Positions 8,239-16,653 of a stretch of DNA of 38,366 bases are shown piece after piece. Below the pieces are notes generated by a model. It was not told the DNA's origin. It did not search any database and saw nothing but the letters and a program-made list of their open reading frames with translations. The translations under genes were made by a program, and so were the position numbers. Source of the DNA: CAZVRZ01 sp964629965 (lineage in GTDB: Bacteria; Chloroflexota; Anaerolineae; Anaerolineales; UBA4823). Location: assembly GCA_964629965.1 (NCBI GenBank), contig CAZVRZ010000039.1, forward strand, positions 1 to 38,366, read 5' to 3'. The stretch's first letter is position 1. The number at the start of each line of letters is the position of its first letter.

Positions 8239-8996
8239 TGTTCAACTCCTCCCAAATTAATCCGGCTGGCTAAAACGCCCGCCCCAAAGCCGTTATCGAT
8301 ATTGACCACCGCCACCCCGCTGGCGCAGCTGTTGAGCATGGTCAGAAGAGCAGCAATGCCCTGAAAGCTGGCACCATAGCCGAAGCTGGTCGGAACGGCA
8401 ATCACTGGTACAGAGACCAGCCCGCCCACCACGCTGGGCAGGGCCCCGTCCATCCCGGCCACGGCCACAATCACCCGGGCCTTACGCAGCACTTCCAGGT
8501 TGGCGAGCAGCCGATGCAGGCCGGCAACCCCTACATCATACAGCCGGGTGACCCGGTTGCCCATAAGCTCGGCGGTGATGGCGGCTTCTTCCGACACCGG
8601 AATATCCACCGTTCCGGCGGTCAGGACTAAAACCCCGTCATGGGTTTCGCTCTTTGGGTCATAGCCAATCGTTAATAACCGGGCGGCTTCATGGTATTGG
8701 CACTGGGGAACCTGGCTCTGGATCTGCTCATAAACATTCACCGAAAGGCGAGTTACCAGGAGCTTGCTGTTTTTTTCGGACAGACGGTTGATAATCTGAA
8801 CCAGATGGGCGGGGTCTTTGCCCTGGCCAAAGACCACTTCCGGGAACCCGCACCTTAGGGAGCGGTGCTGGTCCAGCTTGGCAAAACCATCCAGGCTTTC
8901 ATAGGGCAGATTTTTGAGCATATCCAGGGCGCTGGAGATTTCCAGCGATCCATTCTTTACATTTTCCAGCAGGCCGGTCAGTTTTTTGTCGTCCAT
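8232..8996 (-). CDS. larB: LarB, pyridinium carboxylase/hydrolase of nickel-pincer nucleotide synthesis
   Basis: LarB carboxylates nicotinic acid adenine dinucleotide and hydrolyses it to the dicarboxylated pyridinium mononucleotide that LarE thiolates. The C-terminal half is the PurE-like domain: TAGTVDIPVSEEAA, YDVGVAGLHRLL, AGMDGALPSVVGG, and NSCASGVAVVNIDNGFGAG match the family throughout. The length of about 255 residues is normal. A strong AAAGGAGA at 9007-9014 precedes it. Both ATG 8994-8996 and an upstream in-frame TTG at 8997-8999 are possible starts. It lies between a B12-type radical SAM gene (38-base gap) and larE (overlap). Confidence 0.93.
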   Translation of the reverse strand: MDDKKLTGLLENVKNGSLEISSALDMLKNLPYESLDGFAKLDQHRSLRCGFPEVVFGQGKDPAHLVQIINRLSEKNSKLLVTRLSVNVYEQIQSQVPQCQYHEAARLLTIGYDPKSETHDGVLVLTAGTVDIPVSEEAAITAELMGNRVTRLYDVGVAGLHRLLANLEVLRKARVIVAVAGMDGALPSVVGGLVSVPVIAVPTSFGYGASFQGIAALLTMLNSCASGVAVVNIDNGFGAGVLASRINLGGVEQC

Positions 8997-9037
8997 CAAA
9001 AACTTATCTCCTTTAAAGGTGTTTTCGCAGGTCAGAG

Positions 9038-10672
9038 TTAAATAATGTCGTTTTGATCGATCTGATTCAGCGAATGGATGCCCAGAGCCATTAATTCAGC
9101 CGCCAGGGGAGCATCTCCTAGACCAATAGCCACGGCGATGAATTTAGAAATTCCATTAACGGAGCGGGGCACCAGGGCAGAGCTCCAGGCGCAGCGCCAT
9201 TTAATCTCTTCCAGCACTTTCAACGATGCGGCATCCAGGTTTTCGAGAACGCCTGCAATTTGCGGGTCATTGGGGATAAAGTAATCCGAAATCTTAATTT
9301 GCTGCCCGGTCTGAGGGTTCCGCCAGCCGGTGTAGGCCACTTGGTAATGGGGAGATTGCTCCATGGGCGAGCCTGGCAGGGCGCGCAAATGATTGGTCTC
9401 AGAAACCTGGCAGCCGGCGGCGATATATTCCCCAGCAATTTTGATGGTGGTAAGGAGTTCCGGGATGCTGCTTTCGGGAATCCCCAGGATGATGTTGATT
9501 TGTGGAAACAGCCCGGATTTCAACATTGCATCCAGCACCAGGCGGCAATCGTCCGCGGATATGCCCACCTTGTTGATAGACGGGCAGTGCAGCAGGCGGT
9601 TTGAAAACGTTTCAACCCCCAGGCCAAAGGTATGAAATCCTGCTGAGACTAACGCAGCAAGCAATCCCTGGTTGACCTTCTTTTGATGGGCCTCCCCCGG
9701 AACCAGGAAATTAATAACCCGGGTCTGGCAGTTGAAAATCGTCTCAGGCGGTATTTCGCCGTACTGTTTGGAGCGGGTGATCAACTGGCACAGCTTGAGA
9801 ATGCGCTCGATCCCGGCTTTTCCGCCCACCAGCAGGTCGTCATCCGCAAACAAAAAGCCCCTAGCTCCAAATTTTTGGATATGGTGGAGAATTAAATGGT
9901 GGATTTCTTCTGCGCTGAGCATTAAAATCCGGGTCTGGCTTTTTTGTGAAAATGGGAGAAACGACTGCGTGCTGCAGAAACCGCAGCGCCGCGGGCAGTG
10001 GCTGGTGGTGAATAGGCGAATATTTTCGACCACGAAGCTCTTTTTATTAAAGGTGATTTTGCTCACCTCGCTGCGCACTTTTTCCCAGTACTGCCGGTAG
10101 GGAATTTCGCCCTCCAGCACTAGGCGGTACGAATACTGCCTGAAGGCCTCGGGGGTGATGAGTTTTTGGGGATGAAACACAAGCTGCCGGTTTAGCCCAA
10201 TATAGGCCACCCCATCCATACCGCCGACCAGGGCATCCAGAGGCTGGCATCGAAACTCGGGCCAGCGCCCGCACAGGCAGGCTAGGGTGTCTTCGGCGAA
10301 CCCGCTCAGCACCAGGTCGATCCCATTCTGAAGCCACTGCGCGTAATTCAGGGTGGCTTCTTGTCCCCCGGCAATAAACAAAACCTGCTTCGGGCATTCT
10401 TGGGCAGCCTGCCTGAATTTCCAGAGCTTATCTAAATCGGCAGCCATGTTGTAATGCGAGACGCTCATCCCAATGATATCGTAATCGCCGTCGGCCACCT
10501 TGGGCAGATAAGCTTCATCGGGTTGCAGATCCGCATCCAGAATGTCGCAGGCAAAGCCTGCTTTTTCAATAAAATGTTTCAGCCGCCACAGCCCAAGGGG
10601 AGTCTTAATAAAAAAGCCGCTCTGCGAGCAGGAAGTCATCAGCAGAACTTTGGTTTTGGGGTGGATGGCCAT
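9038..10672 (-). CDS. Cobalamin-binding-domain radical SAM enzyme, first gene of the Lar operon
   Basis: This 544-residue class B radical SAM protein has an N-terminal B12-binding-like domain (residues about 5-160, with PLGLWRLKHFIE, DIIGMSVSHYN and AGGQEATLN). A canonical CX3CX2C follows at C226, C230 and C233 (HCPRRCGFC). The core continues with FADDDLLVGG, FGLGVETFSN and NIILGIPES. The last 100 residues are an extension without a recognised motif. B12-dependent members transfer methyl groups to unactivated carbons or rearrange rings. Its position directly before larB and larE suggests action on the same product. No strong Shine-Dalgarno is visible. The promoter candidate lies at 10741-10769. 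Confidence 0.88.
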   Translation of the reverse strand: MAIHPKTKVLLMTSCSQSGFFIKTPLGLWRLKHFIEKAGFACDILDADLQPDEAYLPKVADGDYDIIGMSVSHYNMAADLDKLWKFRQAAQECPKQVLFIAGGQEATLNYAQWLQNGIDLVLSGFAEDTLACLCGRWPEFRCQPLDALVGGMDGVAYIGLNRQLVFHPQKLITPEAFRQYSYRLVLEGEIPYRQYWEKVRSEVSKITFNKKSFVVENIRLFTTSHCPRRCGFCSTQSFLPFSQKSQTRILMLSAEEIHHLILHHIQKFGARGFLFADDDLLVGGKAGIERILKLCQLITRSKQYGEIPPETIFNCQTRVINFLVPGEAHQKKVNQGLLAALVSAGFHTFGLGVETFSNRLLHCPSINKVGISADDCRLVLDAMLKSGLFPQINIILGIPESSIPELLTTIKIAGEYIAAGCQVSETNHLRALPGSPMEQSPHYQVAYTGWRNPQTGQQIKISDYFIPNDPQIAGVLENLDAASLKVLEEIKWRCAWSSALVPRSVNGISKFIAVAIGLGDAPLAAELMALGIHSLNQIDQNDII

Positions 10673-10711
10673 TTTTTGGATTCTTTTAAGGATAAAGGTG
10701 GATCTTCAAAC

Positions 10712-10769
10712 ATTGGCCGGCCAATCCTTTAAAACAAACAATAATTTCCAGGATGAGGAAACTGGACAA
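10712..10769 (-). promoter_or_regulatory. Candidate promoter and palindromic operator of the Lar/radical SAM operon
   Basis: Reading the minus strand, TTGTCC (10764-10769) and AATTAT (10741-10746) are separated by 17 bases, each matching 4 of 6 sigma-70 consensus bases. A perfect 14-bp palindrome, ATTGGCCGGCCAAT (10712-10725), lies just downstream, where a repressor could block the start of transcription. The rest of the 10673-10910 gap shows no gene. The promoter assignment is weak, but the palindrome itself is exact. Confidence 0.35.
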
Positions 10770-10910
10770 AGATTTGAAGCAAATACCGCGTACCGGGCGG
10801 ATTTAGCCGAGTGTGCCTGAATTTGATTAACCGAAATTCCACGTTGAGTAAATTAATAGATTTTACCACCATTTTCACCATAGAAGGGTGATGACCAGCA
10901 ATTCGCTATT

Positions 10911-12212
10911 GCTTTTTCAAGAAGGGCATTTAGCGGTGAGCAACAGTCCAAAAGCCTCAGAGATGTGCCCATCATAGTAACGCCGGGCTTTTGCGGCGTT
11001 ATCATATCCGGCACGCTTGATCAACCCAATCACCAAGTTATTCACAGTAGCCAGAATTCTTCCGGCTGCGCCAATCGTCATGCGGGTGAAATCTTCTCGA
11101 AAAGTGACATAACGCCGATAATGCAGTCCAGTTTTTCCCCCCCAATGCTCGCGTCTGAACAGAAGAACTTGGGCTGGTGAGGACATAAAATTCGGCAAAC
11201 TGGTAATGCTATATTCCAACTCACAACTAGATTTGAAGATTTTTCCATGGCGCACCCAATCAAACTTGCGTTCGAGGCGGTAAACCTGTCCCAGCCCAGG
11301 CCAATCCTGGTAATCATTGAGCATCGAACTGGTTTGGATGGTGCGCTTTTCAAGTCTTCCGTGACCGTAGTTGACCTTGCTGGCGGTCTGAAAATCAGTG
11401 GTAATCATCCCAAAGCCCGGTTTTGGATTGTCTGGAGCAAACAAGCGCTCGATATCTTCATACAAACGGGGCTGATTGGTCTTGACAGGCCAAATGTAGT
11501 GCCCACCGCGCTCCACAATCATTGCCGAAATGGCCCGCTGAGTATGTAAAGCATCTCCAGTAATTATCTTCCCAGCTATCTCCACTTGCTCCAAGACCCG
11601 CGGGGCTGCCACAATCTCGTTTTCTTTCGTGTCCACTGCCGCTTGAGCTAAGACAAGTCGGTCGTCAACAGCGTACAGGCTCAATACCTGATCACTACGC
11701 TCCTGGCCTGCTACACGCGTGCCCCGCAACGCTTTTCCATCCATCGATAACACCTTACCTGACCCTGTTTGCTCTTGTTGGTTGTATTCTTGAGCTATTC
11801 GGTCGAACTCCGCTTCTTCCAGGGTGGTGTGAAACTCCCGCCGGATCGTGCTATGCGAGGGTATTTGCTGGCGCTTCAGCTCGAGCAGCCCAGACAATTC
11901 CGCCGCATGGTTCTTTCCCCAGTCAGCAATTTCATCCGGTTTGTCTTTGCCTGCCAGTTTGGCCAGAAAAATGATTACCAACAACGTCACCAGGCTGTAT
12001 TGTTTACCCTTGGCTCCTCTGGGGTCGCTGATATGATGAAATCGCCCATACAAACTGTCCCTATCATGTACGACCCCTGTTTCTCCGATCTCTTGCCAGG
12101 GCTTAAGCGTGCTATACTCCATTCAGACTCTCCTCGGTTTTTAGGCTGTTTGATCGCAACCATTTTACCGAGAAGGTGTTTTTGTCTACCTGTCAAGCTT
12201 TCTTGAAATAGC
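10911..12212 (-). mobile_element. ISAs1-family insertion sequence
   Basis: Candidate terminal inverted repeats are GCTTTTTCAAGAA (10911-10923) and the complement of TTCTTGAAATAGC (12200-12212), matching 12 of 13 positions around one full-length transposase gene. The size is about 1.3 kb, as expected for the family. No target duplication was found at these ends, so the boundaries are tentative. The right end coincides with the point where a truncated cysteine desulfurase frame begins. Confidence 0.65.
10917..12122 (-). CDS. ISAs1-family DDE transposase
   Basis: The 401-residue protein is full length for the family. The N-terminal segment (FHHISDPRGAKGKQYSLVTLL) is the ISAs1-type DUF4338-like N domain, followed by SMDGKALRGTR with the first catalytic Asp, then GDALHTQRA with the second, and the VKTNQP strand typical of the family. 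No frameshift or stop is seen, so the element may still be active. It is transcribed leftwards like its neighbours and could read into the region upstream of the Lar operon. Confidence 0.92.
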   Translation of the reverse strand: MEYSTLKPWQEIGETGVVHDRDSLYGRFHHISDPRGAKGKQYSLVTLLVIIFLAKLAGKDKPDEIADWGKNHAAELSGLLELKRQQIPSHSTIRREFHTTLEEAEFDRIAQEYNQQEQTGSGKVLSMDGKALRGTRVAGQERSDQVLSLYAVDDRLVLAQAAVDTKENEIVAAPRVLEQVEIAGKIITGDALHTQRAISAMIVERGGHYIWPVKTNQPRLYEDIERLFAPDNPKPGFGMITTDFQTASKVNYGHGRLEKRTIQTSSMLNDYQDWPGLGQVYRLERKFDWVRHGKIFKSSCELEYSITSLPNFMSSPAQVLLFRREHWGGKTGLHYRRYVTFREDFTRMTIGAAGRILATVNNLVIGLIKRAGYDNAAKARRYYDGHISEAFGLLLTAKCPS

Positions 12213-12336
12213 CATAAGGCAAGAAGCGCAGCAAATAGTTAGGGTTGGGTTGGGGAGATATACTACGGAAGAAGAGATTACAATGACTAGCCAGTTGATT
12301 GAAAACGCCGTAAAGAGGATTCTCGCGGTTTCTTGA
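12213..12336 (+). pseudogene. Cysteine desulfurase (NifS/IscS family), C-terminal relic
   Basis: The plus-strand frame from the ISAs1 edge reads RQEAQQIVRVGLGRYTTEEE and continues to KRILAVS before TGA at 12334-12336. The VRVGLGRYTTEEEI block is the conserved end of NifS/IscS-type PLP cysteine desulfurases (family form about RxSLGRxTTEEEI). The catalytic domain is absent, and I see no matching 5' piece left of the IS element, so insertion was followed by deletion or the IS came with a rearrangement. An own terminator follows 9 bases later. It is the only host-type coding trace on the plus strand. Confidence 0.65.
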
Positions 12337-12345
12337 AGTGGTATG

Positions 12346-12379
12346 GCCCCAGGACTAAGAAGTTGCCTGGGGCTTTTTT
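12346..12379 (+). terminator. Rho-independent terminator of the cysteine desulfurase relic
   Basis: GCCCCAGG (12346-12353) pairs with CCTGGGGC (12366-12373) over a 12-base loop and is followed by six T (12374-12379). It sits 9 bases after the relic's stop codon. Confidence 0.85.
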
Positions 12380-12424
12380 ATTATGTGACAGATATTTTCC
12401 GGAATAGCAAGCCCAATCTGGTTG

Positions 12425-12460
12425 TTGTGTGACAGGTTTAGGGCTAAAATAGTCACACAA
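12425..12460. repeat. Perfect 9-bp inverted repeat with a nearby partial copy; possible IS end or operator
   Basis: TTGTGTGAC (12425-12433) and GTCACACAA (12452-12460) are exact inverted copies around 18 bases that include TAAAAT. TGTGACAG also occurs at 12384-12391. An ATG 14 bases downstream opens a short plus-strand frame starting MAIADKVKFRNHIGLIYEV that soon runs into the end of the GT2 gene. This could be the left end and transposase start of a deleted insertion sequence, or a regulator-binding site. The rest of 12380-12516 shows nothing else. Confidence 0.4.
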
Positions 12461-12516
12461 GAGAATTTATACGATGGCAATAGCAGATAAAGTAAAGTTT
12501 CGTAACCATATCGGAC

Positions 12517-13476
12517 TTATTTATGAAGTTGAACATCTCGTAATTTATAGCTTTCATGTAATGTTTTTTTCGCTTTAATCCCCCCCCATGTTCTTCCAAT
12601 CGCAAACATAAAATGATCGATAAACACGCATTCTGGATACCGTTGCTGGTCTTGGCGGAGAAGTTCTTGGATGGTCGCCATCCATGGCCTCCAATAAAAT
12701 GCTAGGTCAAATTGTCGTTTTGGAAAATGTGAATGTGCTAGCCATGCGCTTGCAATTCCGTATCCAAAGCTTTTTCGGGCAAGAGTAGTAAGATTCTTCG
12801 CGAAACCTAAATGTTCAACCTTTAGAGCGGGATCATATAATAAACGGGCATTCTTTTCTATTAGTCGCCAGAATAGATCAATATCCTCTCCATGCGTTTT
12901 GTAACTTTGATCAAAACCACCCACATCTATTACTGCTTTACGGCGATAGGCACAATTAGAGCCGGGGAAGCGGCCTCGCATGCCCTTCCGTATGATAAAT
13001 TCCTCTTTCTCTGGAATTCCAGAAACTGACTTCCCGGCACAATACGCTTGTACTCTGCTCGATGGCTTATTCAATCTCACACTCCCACCAACTCCATCTA
13101 GTTTGGAATCTTGAAGGAAATGCATCTGAATCCTCTCTAGCCAGTCTACATTAAGAACACAATCCGAATCCGTCATTGCTACAATTTCGCTTTGCGAGGC
13201 CATGATCCCAAGTTGGCGTGCCGCTGCAGTATGTTGTAAATGGTTTGTAATAATCTTACAATCAAAGCGTTTGGCAATATTGACAGTTTCATCTTTGGAT
13301 CGACCATCAATAACCAGGATTTCATTTGGCCTAATTGTGTTATTGCTAAGTGTGGATAATGTCAGGTCTAGAGTTTCTGCCGCATCAAGTGCAGGAATAA
13401 TCACTGAGATGGTTAATTTTTCAATTGGGTTCATCTGTTTTATTTTTACATCCGCAAATTGATTCGGGCTTTTCAT
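12517..13476 (-). CDS. GT2 glycosyltransferase (type A of two in the cluster)
   Basis: This is a GT-A fold family 2 glycosyltransferase of 319 residues. VIIPALDAAETLD opens the nucleotide-binding domain, TDSDC carries the metal-binding DxD-like site, and HGEDIDLFWRL holds the acceptor-side acidic residues. It is clearly paralogous to the GT2 at 15775-16653 (shared AARxxG, TDSDC, SELDG/SKLDG, HGEDxDLxWRL and VEHLGxxxxxxxL). No membrane segment is evident, so it is probably cytoplasmic or peripheral. It is the last gene of the long leftward cluster. A second in-frame ATG 14 codons in, just before the conserved domain, could be the start. Donor and acceptor are unknown. Confidence 0.88.
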   Translation of the reverse strand: MKSPNQFADVKIKQMNPIEKLTISVIIPALDAAETLDLTLSTLSNNTIRPNEILVIDGRSKDETVNIAKRFDCKIITNHLQHTAAARQLGIMASQSEIVAMTDSDCVLNVDWLERIQMHFLQDSKLDGVGGSVRLNKPSSRVQAYCAGKSVSGIPEKEEFIIRKGMRGRFPGSNCAYRRKAVIDVGGFDQSYKTHGEDIDLFWRLIEKNARLLYDPALKVEHLGFAKNLTTLARKSFGYGIASAWLAHSHFPKRQFDLAFYWRPWMATIQELLRQDQQRYPECVFIDHFMFAIGRTWGGIKAKKTLHESYKLRDVQLHK

Positions 13477-13553
13477 TTACAAAGTCTGAGCCGAGCGTGA
13501 TTTTTTACGATTAGACCCATCAGCGGGGGAGAGATGCGGATTCCTAATAACTT

Positions 13554-14615
13554 TTAGCGCTCTTGAGATGTAGAATCCGCTTGACAAATGCATTTGGTCA
13601 GTTTTGCTAATTTCTCCGGCTCGGTGCATCTGGTAACAATTGCTTTTGTCGCTATTTTGGCCGCGCGCCGCCCGCTGCTCAAGGCAAAGGATATCCCTTC
13701 GCCGGTTTCATTGTTGATTGATCCGGCTGCATCACCAGCCAAAAGAAGACCGTCAAGGGCAAATACGGGTTGTGACAGCACTCGTAAACAGGCCCCCTTT
13801 GGATTTTCCACTACGACAGATCCATCTAACCGCCGGCGAACAATTGAGTTGCCGTGGATGAACTGCTCAAGCGCGTTTGTTAGGTTTGGATGTTTTCCAT
13901 TTGCCTGCGGACGGCTCCAAACCCCTAAATTAACAGTGTTCCCGCCAACTGGGAAATACCATGCGTACCCATTCGGAAGGTAGGGTTCATAGAAAAAATC
14001 AAAGGTTGATGTTTTATTCCCCAGAACCCGAAAATACTGGCGCATCCCCACCGCAAGAGTAGAGTCCGGAAACGGTTTGAAAGCCAAGTTGCGATACAAT
14101 GGTGAGCAGGAACCGGTCGCAAGGATCGCTAACCGGGCCCGGATACAGATAGTCTCTCGATCTCTTACTGCATGGACAACTGTCCATTTCCCATTCCTCT
14201 CAATTGTCTTAACGAGTGTATTCCCACACCAAATTGCCCCGGCTGAAACCGCCCTTTGCCAGAGCATGTAATCCAGGATGATACGCCGCATACCCAGTGC
14301 ATAGCAGGATACCCCAAGCAAACCTGTTGCCAGTGGTCTTTCCTGAACATCATTATTGCAATAATGCCGGTAACCGTTGATCGCCTGTCCACCGGCTTTC
14401 ACCAGTTCTTCTCGTGTGAAACCCATCTGGTGCAGATGGAACACTGCAAGAGGCGTCAGCCCGTCCCCGCACACCTTATCCCGGGGAAATTCATGGCGAT
14501 CAACCAGCATTACGTTTAACCCGTTGCAAGCAGCAGTCAAGGCAGCACTAGCCCCAGCGGGGCCTGCTCCAATGATCACCAAGTCAAATTCTTTTGCCGT
14601 GTCTCTATCGGGCAT
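13554..14615 (-). CDS. Geranylgeranyl-reductase-like FAD-dependent oxidoreductase
   Basis: This 353-residue flavoprotein has the GAGPAG dinucleotide site at residues 16-21, KVCGDGLTP near 47-55 and LLAGDAAGSINNETGEGI near the C-terminus. Together these are the signature blocks of the geranylgeranyl reductase/halogenase-like family. Relatives saturate isoprenoid double bonds in archaeal lipids, chlorophyll side chains and quinone tails. With a UbiA prenyltransferase 4 kb away in the same cluster, saturation of a transferred prenyl chain is the natural inference. Other members of this superfamily hydroxylate or halogenate, so the reaction is not certain. It follows a 306-base gap and may have its own promoter. 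Confidence 0.82.
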   Translation of the reverse strand: MPDRDTAKEFDLVIIGAGPAGASAALTAACNGLNVMLVDRHEFPRDKVCGDGLTPLAVFHLHQMGFTREELVKAGGQAINGYRHYCNNDVQERPLATGLLGVSCYALGMRRIILDYMLWQRAVSAGAIWCGNTLVKTIERNGKWTVVHAVRDRETICIRARLAILATGSCSPLYRNLAFKPFPDSTLAVGMRQYFRVLGNKTSTFDFFYEPYLPNGYAWYFPVGGNTVNLGVWSRPQANGKHPNLTNALEQFIHGNSIVRRRLDGSVVVENPKGACLRVLSQPVFALDGLLLAGDAAGSINNETGEGISFALSSGRRAAKIATKAIVTRCTEPEKLAKLTKCICQADSTSQER

Positions 14616-14720
14616 CCATCACATCTCTTTCAGTTTCGGAACAATATCCGTTTGAAATCATTCGCAGCATCCTAGCGAAAAGACGGGTTGTTTTTGTCAA
14701 ATGAAAACCGACCACTTTAA

Positions 14721-14864
14721 TCACGAAAAACAATCCATTTTTGCAGATTGCAAGGGTAAAGACATGTACACTTTGCAGATGGTACCTCCGCAGATTTGTA
14801 TTGTGTTAGCGGACAATATCGCTGTGAGATCGGTTAGGTGGGTAATCAGTTCACTATAATTCAT
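14721..14864 (-). other. Gap 14616-14921 with a doubtful 47-codon ORF
   Basis: The 306 bases between the PIG-L and GGR-like genes hold one small leftward frame from ATG 14862-14864. Its C-terminal half reads ICGGTICKVYMSLPLQSAKM and ends CFS, so it has three Cys. No Shine-Dalgarno precedes it. A TTGACA box on the minus strand (14695-14700) lies in the same gap, but the best -10 (TAGGAT, 14669-14674) is 20 bases away, too far for a good promoter. It could be a peptide gene serving the cluster's SPASM enzymes, but chance is at least as likely. Confidence 0.2.
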
Positions 14865-14921
14865 GATCAGTGCTGTCAATATCAGTATTTGGGTATGGAC
14901 CTGTTTGTGGTATTTCACTTG

Positions 14922-15752
14922 CTATATTTTTTGCAATTCGCTTAATTTATTCAAAGGGGCAGTTCCTGAAGCCCAATATCGTTCCCCATATTCTTCTTTA
15001 TCCTTGCCAATTACAAGGGACGCATATTGTCGAACTTGAACGATTTGGACACCAATTTCGCCTGCGACCTCTTGCGATTGGGATTTATATAGTTGTATCG
15101 CATATTCTTTTGCCTGAATATCTTCCTCGGTCAATGAATAAACCCTACTGTGCGTGGGGTTTTTGGAGGATTCGAAGATTTGATCATCGAATGGGTGGAA
15201 TTTGAGAGCATACGGGAAATCCTCATAAAATATAAGCTTATCCCTTTTTAATTTTGTAAAGATACTTTCAACTGCTTTTCGCGTCAGTATGTGGTCAATA
15301 TGCTGGCCTATTCCCAGAGGAACAAATATTAATTCGTAATCCTGCTTTATAAATTGTTTTTTTAGTTCGCTAATGATTTCAGAAAGTAAAGCGGGCTCCT
15401 TGCTCCAATCACCGGAAAATATATTTGACTTTGTTGTATATAAAAATTGTTGGGTAGATGGATTTAGGCGATAAATACTATCTTGAAAAGGAAGATGTAC
15501 AGACTTGGCAGCCAAGAACGATATTGCCTTATAATCCTCCTCCCGTCTGTATATTGGTGTATCGCTTGGTAGATTCCAAGCATTGTGTAACCATTTTGCA
15601 AAGGATGATAGCCCATTAACTGGGCTTCCGGCAAAGATAGTAATCACATAGATCGGCCCCCCATAATTTTTCAAGCTATGGATGATTCCACCACAGGAAA
15701 GAACTACATCATCCAAGTGCGGAGAAATAAAAACCACAGGTTCATGGGCCAT
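14922..15752 (-). CDS. PIG-L (LmbE) family deacetylase
   Basis: This 276-residue protein has SPHLDDVVLSCGG (residues 10-22), the HxDD zinc motif of the PIG-L/MshB/BshB family, and a second His-rich element GIGQHIDHILTRKA. Family members remove N-acetyl from GlcNAc attached to inositol, malate or lipids, or deacylate other amino sugars. Here it stands beside GT2 genes and a second, unrelated deacetylase (ChbG type), which suggests that two different N-acetyl sugars or positions are deacetylated. The gene starts 22 bases after the GT2 at 15775-16653. Confidence 0.87.
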   Translation of the reverse strand: MAHEPVVFISPHLDDVVLSCGGIIHSLKNYGGPIYVITIFAGSPVNGLSSFAKWLHNAWNLPSDTPIYRREEDYKAISFLAAKSVHLPFQDSIYRLNPSTQQFLYTTKSNIFSGDWSKEPALLSEIISELKKQFIKQDYELIFVPLGIGQHIDHILTRKAVESIFTKLKRDKLIFYEDFPYALKFHPFDDQIFESSKNPTHSRVYSLTEEDIQAKEYAIQLYKSQSQEVAGEIGVQIVQVRQYASLVIGKDKEEYGERYWASGTAPLNKLSELQKI

Positions 15753-15774
15753 CTTATCTCACGGATCAAGTTCC

Positions 15775-16653
15775 TTAGATGTTTATCGTTTTTACTCGTA
15801 AGCTGGTATACCACTTTGCAGTAATGAATACGGTCAGCTCAAGCAGCAAGAGGGAGGCCCAGGGATCTTTATTCCAGGGATTGAGTGTCGATACGAGACT
15901 ACCGAACCATTTCTTATAAAGGTACCAATCGATTCGAGGTGATCTGCCGTGATATTTCGTTAGTAATGTGCTTGTTGTGCCATTACGGAAACTAGCACGA
16001 ATTAGTTTTTTCATAGTGTCTGGATACCCCAGGTGTTCTACACACAGCAAGGGGTCAAAAACCAATTTGGCTCTAGAATCAACCAGCCTCCATAATAAAT
16101 CCACTTCCTCTCCATGGTTGCTAAACTGATCTCTAAAATTCCCTACGGCAATGATTTTATCTTTGGAGAAAGCGCAATTAGCCCCTGCAAATGAAAGACC
16201 GCCAACGCCTTTTGTTGTAATCTGGATTGATTCCTTAGGGAAGGATTTGATACTTTCAAATACATGCGCACTGAAAGCCTGTATATGTGTTTGCGGTTTG
16301 GTCAATGTCACACGCCCACCGAGTCCATCCAGTTCCGAGTCTGTTTCAAAATGATTAGCAATCCGTTCCACCCAATCCGGCGCCGGGATACAATCCGAGT
16401 CTGTAAAAGCTATAATGGGGTGGTTGGCTTTTTCTACACCTATTCGACGTGCACTTGAAGCATGTAACTTTAAATTTTCAATCACTTCAACATCATGTTG
16501 AAGGCTTATTTCTCTGGTGTTATCTGTCGAGCATCCATCTACAACAAGAATCTCTTCAGGTTGACGTTTGCCCTGTTGGATGGACATAAGGGTTTTGGCA
16601 ATAGTTTTTCCTGCATTTCGAGCAGGAATCACAACAGATATTTTAACTGTCAT
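15775..16653 (-). CDS. GT2 glycosyltransferase (type A paralogue)
   Basis: This 292-residue GT2 enzyme has VVIPARNAGKTIA at the N-terminus, VDGCSTDNT, AFTDSDC as DxD site and NHGEEVDLLWRL as the acceptor-side acidic block. It is the sister of the GT2 at 12517-13476, with matching blocks in the same order. Its ATG overlaps the stop of the ChbG-like gene by 4 bases (ATGA), and the PIG-L gene follows 22 bases later. ChbG, GT2 and PIG-L thus form a translationally linked trio. The likely role is transfer of an N-acetyl-amino sugar that one of the deacetylases then processes. Confidence 0.88.
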   Translation of the reverse strand: MTVKISVVIPARNAGKTIAKTLMSIQQGKRQPEEILVVDGCSTDNTREISLQHDVEVIENLKLHASSARRIGVEKANHPIIAFTDSDCIPAPDWVERIANHFETDSELDGLGGRVTLTKPQTHIQAFSAHVFESIKSFPKESIQITTKGVGGLSFAGANCAFSKDKIIAVGNFRDQFSNHGEEVDLLWRLVDSRAKLVFDPLLCVEHLGYPDTMKKLIRASFRNGTTSTLLTKYHGRSPRIDWYLYKKWFGSLVSTLNPWNKDPWASLLLLELTVFITAKWYTSLRVKTINI

